Positions 6,160 to 15,233 of a DNA stretch of 34,067 nt are shown piece after piece (the stretch's first letter is position 1; each line of letters opens with the position of its first letter). This DNA is from an uncultured Clostridia bacterium (GTDB lineage: Bacteria > Bacillota > Clostridia > Christensenellales > Aristaeellaceae): assembly GCA_934663595.1 (NCBI GenBank), contig CAKUKM010000024.1, positions 1 to 34,067 on the forward strand, in the 5' to 3' direction. The notes under the pieces were generated by a model. That model did not search any database. It was not told the DNA's origin and saw nothing but the letters and a program-made list of their open reading frames with translations. The translations under genes and the position numbers were made by a program.

Positions 6160-7065
6160 TTGAACAAAAAGACGCTTCGGTTTCGCCTGCTGGACGTATT
6201 GTATCTGGCCATGATTGTGATTCCGCTGATTGCGGCGATGGCGCTGAACGTACTGACCAAGCCCGCGAGCGACGGCATCGAAATTGCGGGTGCGCGCATA
6301 TTTTTCACGATTCCAATGCCGATTCAGGAGCTTCCGATCACGGAATCGCAGGTCAATACCTGGGCGATCCTGGTTTCGGCGCTCGGGCTGTGCCTGTTCC
6401 TGGCGCACGGAATCACTGCGGATTCGAAATCCAGGCGGTACCTGATTGCGGAATGGATCGTGGAAAAGACCGATTCGATGGTGCATGAGAACATGGGCGA
6501 ATACTTCGCCGGGTTCTCGCCGTTTATCGCCGCAATCCTGATGCTGTCGGCGCTTTCCAGTCTGCTTACGCTGATCGGCCTGTATCCGCCGACCTCGGAT
6601 TTGAACGTGGTGGCCGGCTGGGCGATCCTGGTCATGATTCTGATTACGCACTACAAGCTCAAGGGCGGCTTCGTCGGCTATTTAAAGAGCTTCGGCGAGC
6701 CCATGCCCGCGCTCGCGCCGCTGAACATCATCAGCGAGGTCGCGACGCCGCTTTCGATGTCGTTCCGTCATTACGGAAACGTGCTTTCGGGAACGGTCAT
6801 TTCGGCGCTGATCGCCGCGGGGCTGCAGAGCCTGTCGCACGCGATTCTCGGCTGGCTGCCGGGCGCGCTGGGCCAGTTTCCGCTGTTCCAAATCGGGCTT
6901 CCGGCCGTACTTTCGGTCTATTTTGATATTTTCAGCGGCTGCATGCAGGCATTCATATTCGCAATGCTGACCATGCTGTACATCGCCGGAGGCTTCCCCG
7001 AGGACGCGTGGCGTGCGCGTCAGGAAAAAAAGAGGCAAAAAAAGCTCGCAAAGAGCCACAATTAG
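6160..7065 (+). CDS. atpB: ATP synthase Fo subunit a
   Basis: This is the stator channel subunit that passes the coupling ion to the c-ring. It has 301 residues with about six membrane helices. The essential helix has the invariant arginine R203 in SMSFRHYGN, a variant of the usual SLRLFGN. The last helix has the conserved glutamine in MQAFIFAMLT. The C-terminus is a long lysine/arginine tail. The start is a TTG at 6160 preceded by AAGGAGGTGA at 6143-6152, one of the strongest ribosome binding sites in the window. atpE follows after 12 bases. The coupling ion cannot be decided from this subunit, but the c subunit points to Na+. Confidence 0.96.
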   Translation: MNKKTLRFRLLDVLYLAMIVIPLIAAMALNVLTKPASDGIEIAGARIFFTIPMPIQELPITESQVNTWAILVSALGLCLFLAHGITADSKSRRYLIAEWIVEKTDSMVHENMGEYFAGFSPFIAAILMLSALSSLLTLIGLYPPTSDLNVVAGWAILVMILITHYKLKGGFVGYLKSFGEPMPALAPLNIISEVATPLSMSFRHYGNVLSGTVISALIAAGLQSLSHAILGWLPGALGQFPLFQIGLPAVLSVYFDIFSGCMQAFIFAMLTMLYIAGGFPEDAWRARQEKKRQKKLAKSHN

Positions 7066-7077
7066 GAGGAAAAGACA

Positions 7078-7365
7078 ATGCTTGAACTCGCTATTGGTAT
7101 CATTCTTGGTTGCTGCGCGCTGGGCGCCGGCTGCGCGATGATCGCAGGTATCGGCCCTGGTATTGGTGAAGGTAACGCCGTCGGACAGGCGTGCGAGGCG
7201 ATCGGCCGTCAGCCGGAGAGCCGCAGCGCGGTTACGACTACGATGATCATGGGCTGCGCAATCGCCGAAACCACCGGCCTTTACGCGCTGGTTATCGCGA
7301 TTCTGCTGATCTTCGTCGCGCCCAGCCGTCTGGTCAACCTGCTGATGACTTCGACCGGTCGCTGA
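7078..7365 (+). CDS. atpE: ATP synthase Fo subunit c, two-carboxylate type
   Basis: This is the rotor-ring subunit: a 95-residue helical hairpin with the polar loop RQPE at 44-47. The ion-binding carboxylate is E64 in AIAETTGLY, with T65 and Y69 beside it. In the first helix the motif is GPGIGEG, so E31 stands where Na+-type rings such as that of Ilyobacter have a glutamine. Two facing carboxylates are the arrangement known from the Na+-driven Fusobacterium nucleatum ring. The inference is therefore Na+ coupling. The C-terminal tail (SRLVNLLMTSTGR) is longer than usual. The ribosome binding site TAGGAGGA precedes the ATG. Confidence 0.96.
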   Translation: MLELAIGIILGCCALGAGCAMIAGIGPGIGEGNAVGQACEAIGRQPESRSAVTTTMIMGCAIAETTGLYALVIAILLIFVAPSRLVNLLMTSTGR

Positions 7366-7383
7366 TCCCGGGAGGGATAAACC

Positions 7384-7899
7384 ATGCAATCTTTGGAAGT
7401 ATTTTCCCTGAATCTGTGGCAGATGATCATTTCGCTGTGCAATCTGGTCATTCTGTTTCTGATTCTGAAGAAGTTTCTCTACAAGCCCGTGCGCAAGGCG
7501 CTCGAGGAGCGCAAGCTCGCGGTCGAAGGCGTTTATGCCGACGCGCAGAAGGCGCTGGATACCGCGAATGCGAGCAAAACGGAATATGAGCGCGAGCTCG
7601 CGGGCATTCGCGACCGCGCCGACAGCATGCTCGCCTCCGCGACCGCCGATGCAAATAAGCGCAGCGAGACGATTCTCGCCGAGGCGCGCGACCGCGCCGA
7701 CGGCATGCTGCGCCAGGCGAAGAGCGACATTTCTCTCGAGCGGCGCAAGGCGGAGAGCGGCATTCGCAATGAAATTGCCGACGTATCCACCGCGCTTACC
7801 GAAAAGCTGCTCGCCCGCGAGATCAATTCGGACGATCATCGCAAGCTGATCGACGATTTCCTCGCCGAAATGGAGGACGGAAATGACGCAGACGAGTAA
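7384..7899 (+). CDS. atpF: ATP synthase Fo subunit b
   Basis: This is the peripheral-stalk subunit of 171 residues. One N-terminal membrane helix (about residues 9-28, rich in L, I and V) is followed by the typical basic patch KKFLYKPVRKALEERK. A long charged helix then forms the coiled-coil dimer that reaches up to F1, and the C-terminus binds delta. The ATG follows GGGAGGG. The last 17 bases overlap the start of atpH, so the two are translationally coupled. Length and architecture are normal for the family. Confidence 0.95.
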   Translation: MQSLEVFSLNLWQMIISLCNLVILFLILKKFLYKPVRKALEERKLAVEGVYADAQKALDTANASKTEYERELAGIRDRADSMLASATADANKRSETILAEARDRADGMLRQAKSDISLERRKAESGIRNEIADVSTALTEKLLAREINSDDHRKLIDDFLAEMEDGNDADE

Positions 7900-8406
7900 A
7901 GCGTATGCAATCGCGCTGTTTTCGCTGGCCATTGAATCGGGATCGCAGGCCGAAACGCTCGACGCGCTCGACGCCATCGACCGTCTGATCGGCGCGAATC
8001 CCGAATACGTCTCCCTGCTCGCCTCCCCCGCCATTCCGCGCGCCGACCGCATACACGCGATGGAAACCGCGCTTTCCGGCATGCCGGAGCTGGTCGTTCA
8101 CTTTCTGGACGTGCTGATCACCCGCGGCGAAATTCGCGCGCTCGGCGAATGCATTGAGGAATACCGGCGGCTCGACGCGCTTTCGCGCAAGACCTGCCGC
8201 GCGCGCGTAACCAGCGCTGTGGCGCTGACCGACGCGGAAAAGCTTTCTCTTAAGAAGAAGCTCGAATCGCGCTCCGGCAAGGAGGTCGAGCTCGACTGCG
8301 CGATCGACGAAAGCCTGCTGGGCGGCGTGGTCGTTCAGATGGACGGCGTGATAATCGACGGCAGCCTTAAAAAGAAGCTCGCCGAAATCAAGGATGTGAT
8401 GAATCG

Positions 8407-8410
<4 letters not shown>
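7883..8410 (+). CDS. atpH: ATP synthase F1 subunit delta
   Basis: This is the 175-residue subunit that joins the peripheral stalk to the top of F1. It begins SKAYAIALFSLAIE, the typical N-terminal helix of the family. It ends with the C-terminal block GGVVVQMDGVIIDGSLKKKLAEIK, in which the GG and D-G-S-x-K-x-KL pattern is diagnostic. The gene overlaps atpF by 17 bases and atpA by four (ATGA). Length is normal. Confidence 0.95.
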
Positions 8411-9900
<1,490 letters not shown>

Positions 9901-9904
9901 TTAA

Positions 9905-10708
9905 ATGGGCGCAGATATCAAGGCTCTGAAGAGCCGAATCCGCTCCGTTGATTCCACGCTCCACTTAACCAGCGCAATGGGCCTCGTCGCCTCCTCAAAA
10001 ATGCGCAAGGCGAACCTTGCCATGCAGAACGGCCGCGATTACACGAGCGCGTTTTCCAGTCTGGTGAGCGTGCTGCTCGCCTCCCCCGACTGCGCGCGCA
10101 GCCCGTATATGACCGAGCGGCCGAATAACCGCGCGCGGCTGATCGTAATTGCCGGCGACCGCGGTCTGGCGGGCGGATACAATGCAAATGTGTTCCGCAT
10201 GCTGCGCGAGCTCGCGCCGGCCGAGATCATTCCGATCGGCAAGCGCGCGTGCGAGCGCTTCGGGAAGCCGACCGTTTCGTCCGAGAGCTTTTCCTCTGCG
10301 GATGCGGCGGATCTCGCGCGGACGCTGTGCGCGGACTATCTAAGCGGCGAATACGATTCGCTGGGCATTCTTTCCACGCATTACCATTCGATGATGTCCC
10401 ACGAGCCGGAAATTACGCGCATCCTTCCGCTGGAGCGGCATGCCGCGAATGCGGACGGCGGCGTAATCTTCGAGCCGGACGAGCGAACGGTGCTGGACAG
10501 CGTGGTTCCCGAATACGTGGCGGGCCTGATTCTCGCCGCCGTGCGCGAAAGCTACGCGTGCGAAGTGGCGGCGCGGCGCATCGCGATGGACGCGGCGGGC
10601 AAGAACGCGCAGAGCATGATCGACGATCTGAGTCTGCAGTACAACCGCGCGCGCCAGAGCGCAATCACGCAGGAAATTACCGAAATCGTGGCGGGCGGAA
10701 ACGCCTGA
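9905..10708 (+). CDS. atpG: ATP synthase F1 subunit gamma
   Basis: This is the central shaft, 267 residues, slightly shorter than the usual 285-290. It starts with the helix DIKALKSRIRSVDSTLHLTSAMGLVASSKM and ends with the partner helix YNRARQSAITQEITEIVAGGNA. These form the coiled coil that rotates inside the alpha-beta hexamer. The Rossmann-like middle domain has RLIVIAGDRGLAGGYNANVFR, the conserved family block. The shortening is in the middle domain. The start follows atpA by four bases. Confidence 0.95.
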   Translation: MGADIKALKSRIRSVDSTLHLTSAMGLVASSKMRKANLAMQNGRDYTSAFSSLVSVLLASPDCARSPYMTERPNNRARLIVIAGDRGLAGGYNANVFRMLRELAPAEIIPIGKRACERFGKPTVSSESFSSADAADLARTLCADYLSGEYDSLGILSTHYHSMMSHEPEITRILPLERHAANADGGVIFEPDERTVLDSVVPEYVAGLILAAVRESYACEVAARRIAMDAAGKNAQSMIDDLSLQYNRARQSAITQEITEIVAGGNA

Positions 10709-10745
10709 CGGCGATCCAACTTCCATTCAAAGGAGGTTATTCAAT

Positions 10746-12140
10746 TTGGAAAACAAGCATTTGGGCGTCGTCGCGCAGGTCATGGGGCCTGTCGTGGACG
10801 TGCGCTTTGACGACGGCTCCATGCCGCCGATTCACAACGCCCTGACCGTGCCGATCGGCGATCGCACGCTCACCGTCGAGGTCGCGCAGCACATCGGCGA
10901 CAACACCGTTCGCTGCATCGCCATGGCCTCGACCGACGGCCTGACGCGCGACGCGGTGGTGACCGACCTCGGCCACGGCATTTCCGTTCCGGTCGGCAGA
11001 AAGACGCTGGGGCGCATCTTCAACGTCCTCGGCGAGGCGGTGGACAATCAGCCGAACCCGACGGATTGCGAAAGATGGAACATCCATCGCCCGGCTCCGG
11101 AATACGACGAGCTGGCGACCTCGACCGAGATCCTCGAAACCGGCATCAAGGTCATCGACCTGATCTGCCCGTATTCCAAGGGCGGCAAGATCGGCCTGTT
11201 CGGCGGCGCGGGCGTGGGCAAGACGGTTCTGATCATGGAACTGATCCACAACGTGGCCAAACAGCACGGCGGCCTGTCGGTATTCACCGGCGTGGGCGAG
11301 CGCACGCGCGAGGGCAACGACCTGTACAACGAAATGAAGCAGTCCGGCGTTCTTTCCAATACGGCGCTGGTCTATGGCCAGATGAACGAGCCGCCGGGAG
11401 CGCGCATGCGCGTGGGCCTGTCGGGCCTGACCATGGCGGAATACTTCCGCGACGAGGAAAACCAGGACGTTCTGCTGTTCATCGACAACATCTTCCGCTT
11501 TACCCAGGCGGGCAGCGAGGTTTCCGCGCTGCTGGGCCGCATGCCGTCCGCGGTTGGCTATCAGCCGACGCTGGCGACTGAAATGGGCGCGCTGCAGGAG
11601 CGCATTACGTCCACCCGCAAGGGCTCGATCACGTCCGTTCAGGCGGTTTACGTTCCGGCGGACGACCTGACCGACCCCGCGCCGGCCACGACGTTTGCAC
11701 ATCTGGACGCGACGACGGTTCTGTCCCGCTCGATTGCCTCGCAGGGCATTTACCCCGCGGTCGATCCTCTGGAATCCACGAGCCGCATTCTGTCGCCGGA
11801 CGTGGTGGGCGAAGAGCATTACCGCGTCGCGCGCGAGGTGCAGCGCATTCTGCAGCGCTACAACGAGCTGATGGACATCATCGCCATCATGGGCATGGAC
11901 GAGCTGTCCGACGAGGACAAGCTGCTGGTTGCCCGCGCGAGAAAGATTCAGCGCTTCCTGTCGCAGCCGTTCTATGTTTCCGAGAAATTCACGGGCTTTG
12001 AGGGCGTGTATGTGCCGGTTTCCGAGACGATTCGCGGCTTTAAGGAGATCATCGACGGCAATTGCGACGATCTGCCCGAATCGGCGTTCCTGTTCTCCGG
12101 CACGATCGACGACGTAGCGCGGAAGGCGGGGCGCGCGTAA
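10746..12140 (+). CDS. atpD: ATP synthase F1 subunit beta
   Basis: This is the catalytic subunit, 464 residues. The P-loop is GGAGVGKT at 153-160. The catalytic glutamate lies in GVGERTREGND. The rotor-contact loop DELSDED is at 385-391, the family's DELSEED motif with one change. The start is a TTG at 10746 preceded by AAAGGAGGTT. A 37-base spacer separates it from atpG, the largest gap among the structural genes. Length is normal. Confidence 0.98.
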   Translation: MENKHLGVVAQVMGPVVDVRFDDGSMPPIHNALTVPIGDRTLTVEVAQHIGDNTVRCIAMASTDGLTRDAVVTDLGHGISVPVGRKTLGRIFNVLGEAVDNQPNPTDCERWNIHRPAPEYDELATSTEILETGIKVIDLICPYSKGGKIGLFGGAGVGKTVLIMELIHNVAKQHGGLSVFTGVGERTREGNDLYNEMKQSGVLSNTALVYGQMNEPPGARMRVGLSGLTMAEYFRDEENQDVLLFIDNIFRFTQAGSEVSALLGRMPSAVGYQPTLATEMGALQERITSTRKGSITSVQAVYVPADDLTDPAPATTFAHLDATTVLSRSIASQGIYPAVDPLESTSRILSPDVVGEEHYRVAREVQRILQRYNELMDIIAIMGMDELSDEDKLLVARARKIQRFLSQPFYVSEKFTGFEGVYVPVSETIRGFKEIIDGNCDDLPESAFLFSGTIDDVARKAGRA

Positions 12141-12141
12141 T

Positions 12142-12405
12142 ATGAGCACGTTTTCGCTTTCGGTCGTATCGCCGGACGGCAAGCTGTTCTCCGGCGAGGC
12201 GTTTGCGCTGTATGTGCGCGGCAGCGACGGCGATCTGGCGATTCTCGCCGGACACGCGCCGCTGGTCACCGCCATTCAGCCGGGAACCTGCCGGATTGAA
12301 CTCGAGGACGGCGAGGAAAAGTCCTTTCCGCTGGAAGGTGGCCTTTTGAACGTGGGAAAGAGCGCCGTCTCCCTCCTTACCTCCAGCGCAGGCAAAATAG
12401 AATAG
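12142..12405 (+). CDS. atpC: ATP synthase F1 subunit epsilon, lacking the C-terminal helices
   Basis: This subunit joins gamma to the c-ring. At 87 residues it is far shorter than the usual 130-140. The N-terminal beta-sandwich domain is complete (FSLSVVSPDGKLFSGEA, GDLAILAGHAPLVTAI and GGLLNV are visible), and the protein ends right after it. The C-terminal helical hairpin, which in many bacteria inserts into F1 and blocks ATP hydrolysis, is missing. The stop is followed within a few bases by the operon terminator, so this is not a frameshift within the window. The ATG lies one base after the atpD stop. Confidence 0.92.
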   Translation: MSTFSLSVVSPDGKLFSGEAFALYVRGSDGDLAILAGHAPLVTAIQPGTCRIELEDGEEKSFPLEGGLLNVGKSAVSLLTSSAGKIE

Positions 12406-12408
12406 CAA

Positions 12409-12441
12409 AACTGCCGGTTTTTATTAACCGGCAGTTCTTTT
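12409..12441. terminator. Bidirectional terminator between the atp and sugar operons
   Basis: AACTGCCGGTT (12409-12419) and AACCGGCAGTT (12426-12436) form a perfect 11-base-pair stem with a six-base loop. It is followed by CTTTT on the plus strand and TTTTGC on the minus strand. It ends both convergent operons. Confidence 0.92.
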
Positions 12442-12445
12442 GTAT

Positions 12446-13279
12446 TCAGCGGAAGCAGCCGCGGACGAAGCGATTGACCTCCTGTATGGAGCCGCGCCAG
12501 TCCTCCGCGCCGTCATACCAGCATTCGGCCACGAAATAATTCACGCCCTGCGCGCGCGCCGCGGCGATACCGGGAACGAATTGAACCTCGCCCGTGCCGA
12601 AGCGCATGTCGCGGTACTGGCCCGCCTTCGTTTCCTTGATGTGCATCGCGACGATATGCCCGCGCCCGGCCTCGATTTCGTCGGTCACGCGAAGGCCGTA
12701 GATTCGCGCGGCGTTGGTCAGGTTGCCCAAATCGGGATACACGCCCAGATAGGGCGATTCCACCTCGCACACATAGCGCATCGCCTTGCTCACCGTGTCC
12801 ATAAACGGCGTTTCCATGGTTTCAAAGCCCATGAGCACGCCTGCCGCCGACGCCATTTGCGCGCATTTTTTCAGGTTTTCCAGAAAATAGCCGTGCGTTT
12901 CCGCGTCGCCGTCCTCGTAATACACGTCGTAGCCCGCGAGCTGAATGATGCGTATGCCGAGATCGCAGGCGAGCTGAATCGCCTTTTCCATAATTTCCAT
13001 GCCCCTGCGGCGCACCTCCGGCCGATGGCTTCCCAGCGGGTATTTGCGATGCGCGCTCAGACACATGGTGCGAATGGGCAGGCCGGTGATCTGCACGGTG
13101 TTCATCAGCTGCATGCGCTCGGCCTTCGTCCAGTCGAGCCGCGCCTGGCGAGGCTCCGTTTCATCAATGCTGATTTCCACGAAATCAAACCCCGCCTCCC
13201 GAGCCGCCACCAGCCGCTCCAGCCAGTCGATATTCGCCGGCATCGCCTTTTCATAGATTCCCAGCCGATATTCGCTCAC
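12446..13279 (-). CDS. ulaE: L-xylulose-5-phosphate 3-epimerase-like (UlaE family)
   Basis: This is a 277-residue xylose-isomerase-like TIM barrel. It closely resembles UlaE/SgbU, which convert L-xylulose 5-phosphate to L-ribulose 5-phosphate. Shared blocks include LGIYEKAMPA, FDFVEISIDET, MCLSAHRKYPLGS, IIQLAGYDVYY, LGVYPDLGNL and GHIVAMHIKETK. E35, D165-region and H/E residues of the metal site appear intact. The start is a GTG at 13277-13279, overlapping the kinase stop (GTGA) and preceded by AGGAGGACG. It is the last gene of the sugar operon. The next step, a 4-epimerase to D-xylulose 5-phosphate, is not encoded in the window. Confidence 0.88.
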   Translation of the reverse strand: MSEYRLGIYEKAMPANIDWLERLVAAREAGFDFVEISIDETEPRQARLDWTKAERMQLMNTVQITGLPIRTMCLSAHRKYPLGSHRPEVRRRGMEIMEKAIQLACDLGIRIIQLAGYDVYYEDGDAETHGYFLENLKKCAQMASAAGVLMGFETMETPFMDTVSKAMRYVCEVESPYLGVYPDLGNLTNAARIYGLRVTDEIEAGRGHIVAMHIKETKAGQYRDMRFGTGEVQFVPGIAAARAQGVNYFVAECWYDGAEDWRGSIQEVNRFVRGCFR

Positions 13280-14781
13280 AGCGCGTCCTCCTCTGCAAAC
13301 AGTTTGCGCACCGCATCCTCCGCGCGCAGATAGCGGGCGTATTTGCGATCATAAATCGCCGCATACTCCGGATTGGGCGCATAAACCCGATCCACATGCA
13401 CCATCTCGGCCGCCGCTTCGCGCAGATTTGCAAATTCGCCCGCCGCAACCGCCGCCATCATCGCCGCGCCCAGCGCGCCCAGTTCCTCCGCATCGATGGT
13501 TTCCACCGGCAATTTCAGGATATCGGCAAACATCTGCACCCAGCCCGGCGCGCGCACCACGCCGCCCGCCAGCCGAATTGCCCTTGCGGGAATTTCGCGG
13601 CTCTTCTGCAGGCGCTCGACCTGCTTGCGATGGCTGTATACAATGCCCTCGCACACGGCCCGCAGCACGTGCGCGCGGCTGTGCCAGGCCTCCATGCCTA
13701 AAAGCGTCGCCTTCGTGCGCGCATCGTCGCAGCCGCCGAACAGATAGGGCATGAACAGCATTTCCTGATCCCCCGGCGCGACGGAATCGACCTGCGCGTT
13801 CGCCCACGCATACAGATTCTCGCCGCCCGCCTCCGCCGCGAAGGTATTCAAAAACCAGTCGTAATTCGAGGCGGACGTGGGCGAGCATTCCTCCGCCAGG
13901 TAATAGCCGGGCAGACAGTACAGCGAATTCATCTTCACCGCGCCGCCCGTTACCGGCTTGCGCGAAATGTATTCGTTGATCGCCCAGGTTCCCGCGATCA
14001 CAGCAATGCGGCTATCGTCCGCGATATTCATGCCGATCGCGCAGGCGTCGATATCAAACAGTCCCGCCGCTACGGGCGTTCCCGCCTTCAGGCCGGTCAG
14101 GCGCGCGCATTCCGCGCTCACGCCGCCGCAAAGCGCCGCGGAATCCACCAGCGGCGGCAGCTTTGCTTCGATTCCGTCCAGCCCGAACATTTTCAAAAGC
14201 TCCGGATCGTATTCGCCGGTTTGGAGATTGACGAGGTTCGAGCCGGAAAAGTCCGTTCTTTCGCCGTTCGCCGCGCCGGTCATGCGATAGCGGATATAGT
14301 CCTTAACGCCAAATACGTATTGCGTTCGCTCCAGGCTCTCCGGCTCGTTTTCCTTCAGCCACCGCAGCAGCGCCACCGGCTGGCTGGTCAATACGCTTTG
14401 AAAGGTTCGCTCCGCCGCGCGCCGCGCCGTTCCATCGGCATTCCATTCTTCCACCAGTCCATGGGCGCGGCTGTCCGTGGAGACAATGCCCGGGCGCACC
14501 GGGCGATTGTCCTTTCCCCACAGATACAGGCCCTTGCCATGGCCGGAGAATGAAATTCCGAGGATCTCCCCCGCCTCCACGCCGGCGCGCTGAATCGCTT
14601 CCCGGATAACGCTCAGGTTCATTTGCCAGAGCTGCTCCATATCGCGCTCGGTGTGGCCGGGGCGGGGCGTCGTCAGCGGCGTGCCTCGATGCGCGGAGGC
14701 AATGGCGCGGCCGCTTAAATCAAACAGCACCGCCTTCGTGCTCGTTCCCCCGTTGTCGATTCCCATTACATATTTCGGCAT
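13276..14781 (-). CDS. lyxK: FGGY-family sugar kinase, L-xylulose kinase-like
   Basis: This 501-residue kinase is built of two actin-like domains. The N-terminal phosphate-binding turn is GIDNGGTSTKAVLFD (residues 7-21). A glycine-rich segment GTWAINEYI follows in the middle and RLAGGVVRAPGWVQMFAD towards the end. The blocks GWAERD-like (GHTERDMEQLW), SFSGHGKGLYLW and ECSPTSASNYDWF match LyxK-type kinases that phosphorylate L-xylulose. D-xylulose, L-ribulose or L-fuculose kinase activity are the alternatives. The UlaE neighbour favours L-xylulose. The ATG is preceded by TAGGAGAAG. It overlaps the epimerase gene by four bases. Confidence 0.82.
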   Translation of the reverse strand: MPKYVMGIDNGGTSTKAVLFDLSGRAIASAHRGTPLTTPRPGHTERDMEQLWQMNLSVIREAIQRAGVEAGEILGISFSGHGKGLYLWGKDNRPVRPGIVSTDSRAHGLVEEWNADGTARRAAERTFQSVLTSQPVALLRWLKENEPESLERTQYVFGVKDYIRYRMTGAANGERTDFSGSNLVNLQTGEYDPELLKMFGLDGIEAKLPPLVDSAALCGGVSAECARLTGLKAGTPVAAGLFDIDACAIGMNIADDSRIAVIAGTWAINEYISRKPVTGGAVKMNSLYCLPGYYLAEECSPTSASNYDWFLNTFAAEAGGENLYAWANAQVDSVAPGDQEMLFMPYLFGGCDDARTKATLLGMEAWHSRAHVLRAVCEGIVYSHRKQVERLQKSREIPARAIRLAGGVVRAPGWVQMFADILKLPVETIDAEELGALGAAMMAAVAAGEFANLREAAAEMVHVDRVYAPNPEYAAIYDRKYARYLRAEDAVRKLFAEEDAL

Positions 14782-14792
14782 AGGCTCTTCTC

Positions 14793-15218
14793 CTATTTTA
14801 CGATGCCCTTTTTCAAAATGACATTGGCATACTGCGCGGGCTCCGACGTTGCGACGACGCAGAAGGCATGGCGCGCGCGCTCATAAAAGGCATAGCGCTC
14901 CATCTTTTCCGGCTCGCCCTCATGACCCGCGGCGCTGAGAATTTCCGCATAGCGCTCCCAGATGGTCGGAACGATCGTATCGCCGGGAATGACCTCCATC
15001 AGCGCCACCGGCTGCGGCACATATGCGTCCAGCGGCATCAGCTTCAGAATCGCCTCCAGCACCTCCGGAACGCCGTGGCCGTCCAGATGCACCACTGGAA
15101 CGCCCATTGCCGCGGCGGGAAAATTGCCGTCGCCGATGACCAGCTCGTCGCCATGGCCCATGTCCATCATGAGCTTCATCAAATCGGACGACAGTATCTT
15201 CGGAATTCCATTCAGCAT
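14793..15218 (-). CDS. fucU: RbsD/FucU-family sugar mutarotase
   Basis: This is a 141-residue protein of the RbsD/FucU family, which interconverts the alpha and beta anomers of monosaccharides. The N-terminal block GIPKILSSDLMKLMMDMGHGDELVIGDGNFPA is typical, with the catalytic histidine H22 in MGHGDE and D30 nearby. The tail ARHAFCVVATSEPAQYANVILKKG is the FucU-like C-terminus. It fits L-fucose mutarotase better than RbsD. In this operon it would convert the sugar released by the glycosidase into the anomer the isomerase accepts. The ribosome binding site is GAGGAGGG. Confidence 0.88.
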   Translation of the reverse strand: MLNGIPKILSSDLMKLMMDMGHGDELVIGDGNFPAAAMGVPVVHLDGHGVPEVLEAILKLMPLDAYVPQPVALMEVIPGDTIVPTIWERYAEILSAAGHEGEPEKMERYAFYERARHAFCVVATSEPAQYANVILKKGIVK

Positions 15219-15233
15219 ATCGGCCCTCCTCGC

